DNA from: an uncultured Bacilli bacterium
GTDB lineage: Bacteria; Bacillota_I; Bacilli_A; RF39; UBA660
Length of the DNA: 20,911 bases
Assembly (NCBI GenBank): GCA_910586425.1
Contig: CAJUHL010000030.1
Span: forward strand, 1 to 20,911
Direction: 5' to 3'
The notes below the pieces were generated by a model that saw only the letters and a list, made by a program, of their open reading frames with translations, had not been told where the DNA came from and did not search any database. The translations under genes were made by a program, and so were the position numbers. Shown here in pieces: positions 20,907 to 20,911 of this stretch (its first letter is position 1; every line of letters starts with the position of its first letter).

Positions 20907-20911
20907 AGTAC

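Overview
The window looks like an accessory, mobile-element-derived region of a low-GC Firmicute, most likely a gut clostridium of the Lachnospiraceae type. The grounds are high A+T content, strong GGAGG ribosome binding sites, TTGACA/TATAAT-type promoters, and several protein types typical of integrative elements or plasmids: a serine recombinase, Lar-like zinc ribbons, a J-domain protein, an XRE repressor and an HNH-AP2 protein. This taxonomic assignment is inference. I saw no tRNA, rRNA, CRISPR array, relaxase, replication initiator or phage structural gene.

Layout. (1) 1-2700 is decaying: a two-TM membrane protein, an Mrr-like PD-(D/E)xK endonuclease gene broken by a stop and a frameshift, about 800 bp without a gene, then a GC-richer, frame-broken transposase-like remnant. 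(2) 2706-6899 runs leftward: a two-TM membrane protein, then a string of small genes with a double Lar-like zinc-ribbon protein, and a serine recombinase with repeats in front of it that could be its site. (3) 7030-8830 holds one rightward small gene with its own promoter and terminator, a degraded PIN-domain toxin-like gene followed by two tandem paralogous small genes, a Uma2-like fragment, and a broken gene joining a resolvase-type C-terminus to a 45-residue domain also found at 5758-5967. (4) 8921-12776 is a leftward transcription unit: a small coiled-coil protein, a structured leader, an ECF-like sigma factor, a DUF262 protein overlapping it by 4 bp, two small proteins, and a second DUF262 protein. 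(5) 12941-13442 is a control region: an XRE/Cro-type repressor gene surrounded by seven similar 20-bp dyads. In three cases the dyad covers the -10 box of a promoter with the same layout: one leftward to the sigma/DUF262 operon, one for the repressor itself, and one rightward. (6) 13468-14828 holds the rightward genes: a coiled-coil protein between 27-bp inverted repeats, a J-domain protein and a membrane-anchored protein. (7) 14829-15470 has no convincing gene but contains inverted repeats, short iteron-like repeats and a duplicated 13-mer. (8) 15471-18528 holds a membrane-anchored NPCBM-like protein, a LytTR regulator, a protein of unknown function and a DUF4062 protein. (9) 18720-20911 runs leftward: an edge-truncated small protein, a large GC/AT hairpin, an HNH-AP2 protein and two small charged proteins with near-identical leaders.

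The best candidate for an undescribed system is the block 8921-13442. A single small repressor appears placed to switch three promoters at once. The leftward transcript carries a dedicated sigma factor and two different DUF262 (ParB-like fold) proteins that lack the usual DUF1524 nuclease partner. The second candidate is the DUF4062 protein with its unknown neighbour. All functional statements are from reading the sequence; no database search was run.
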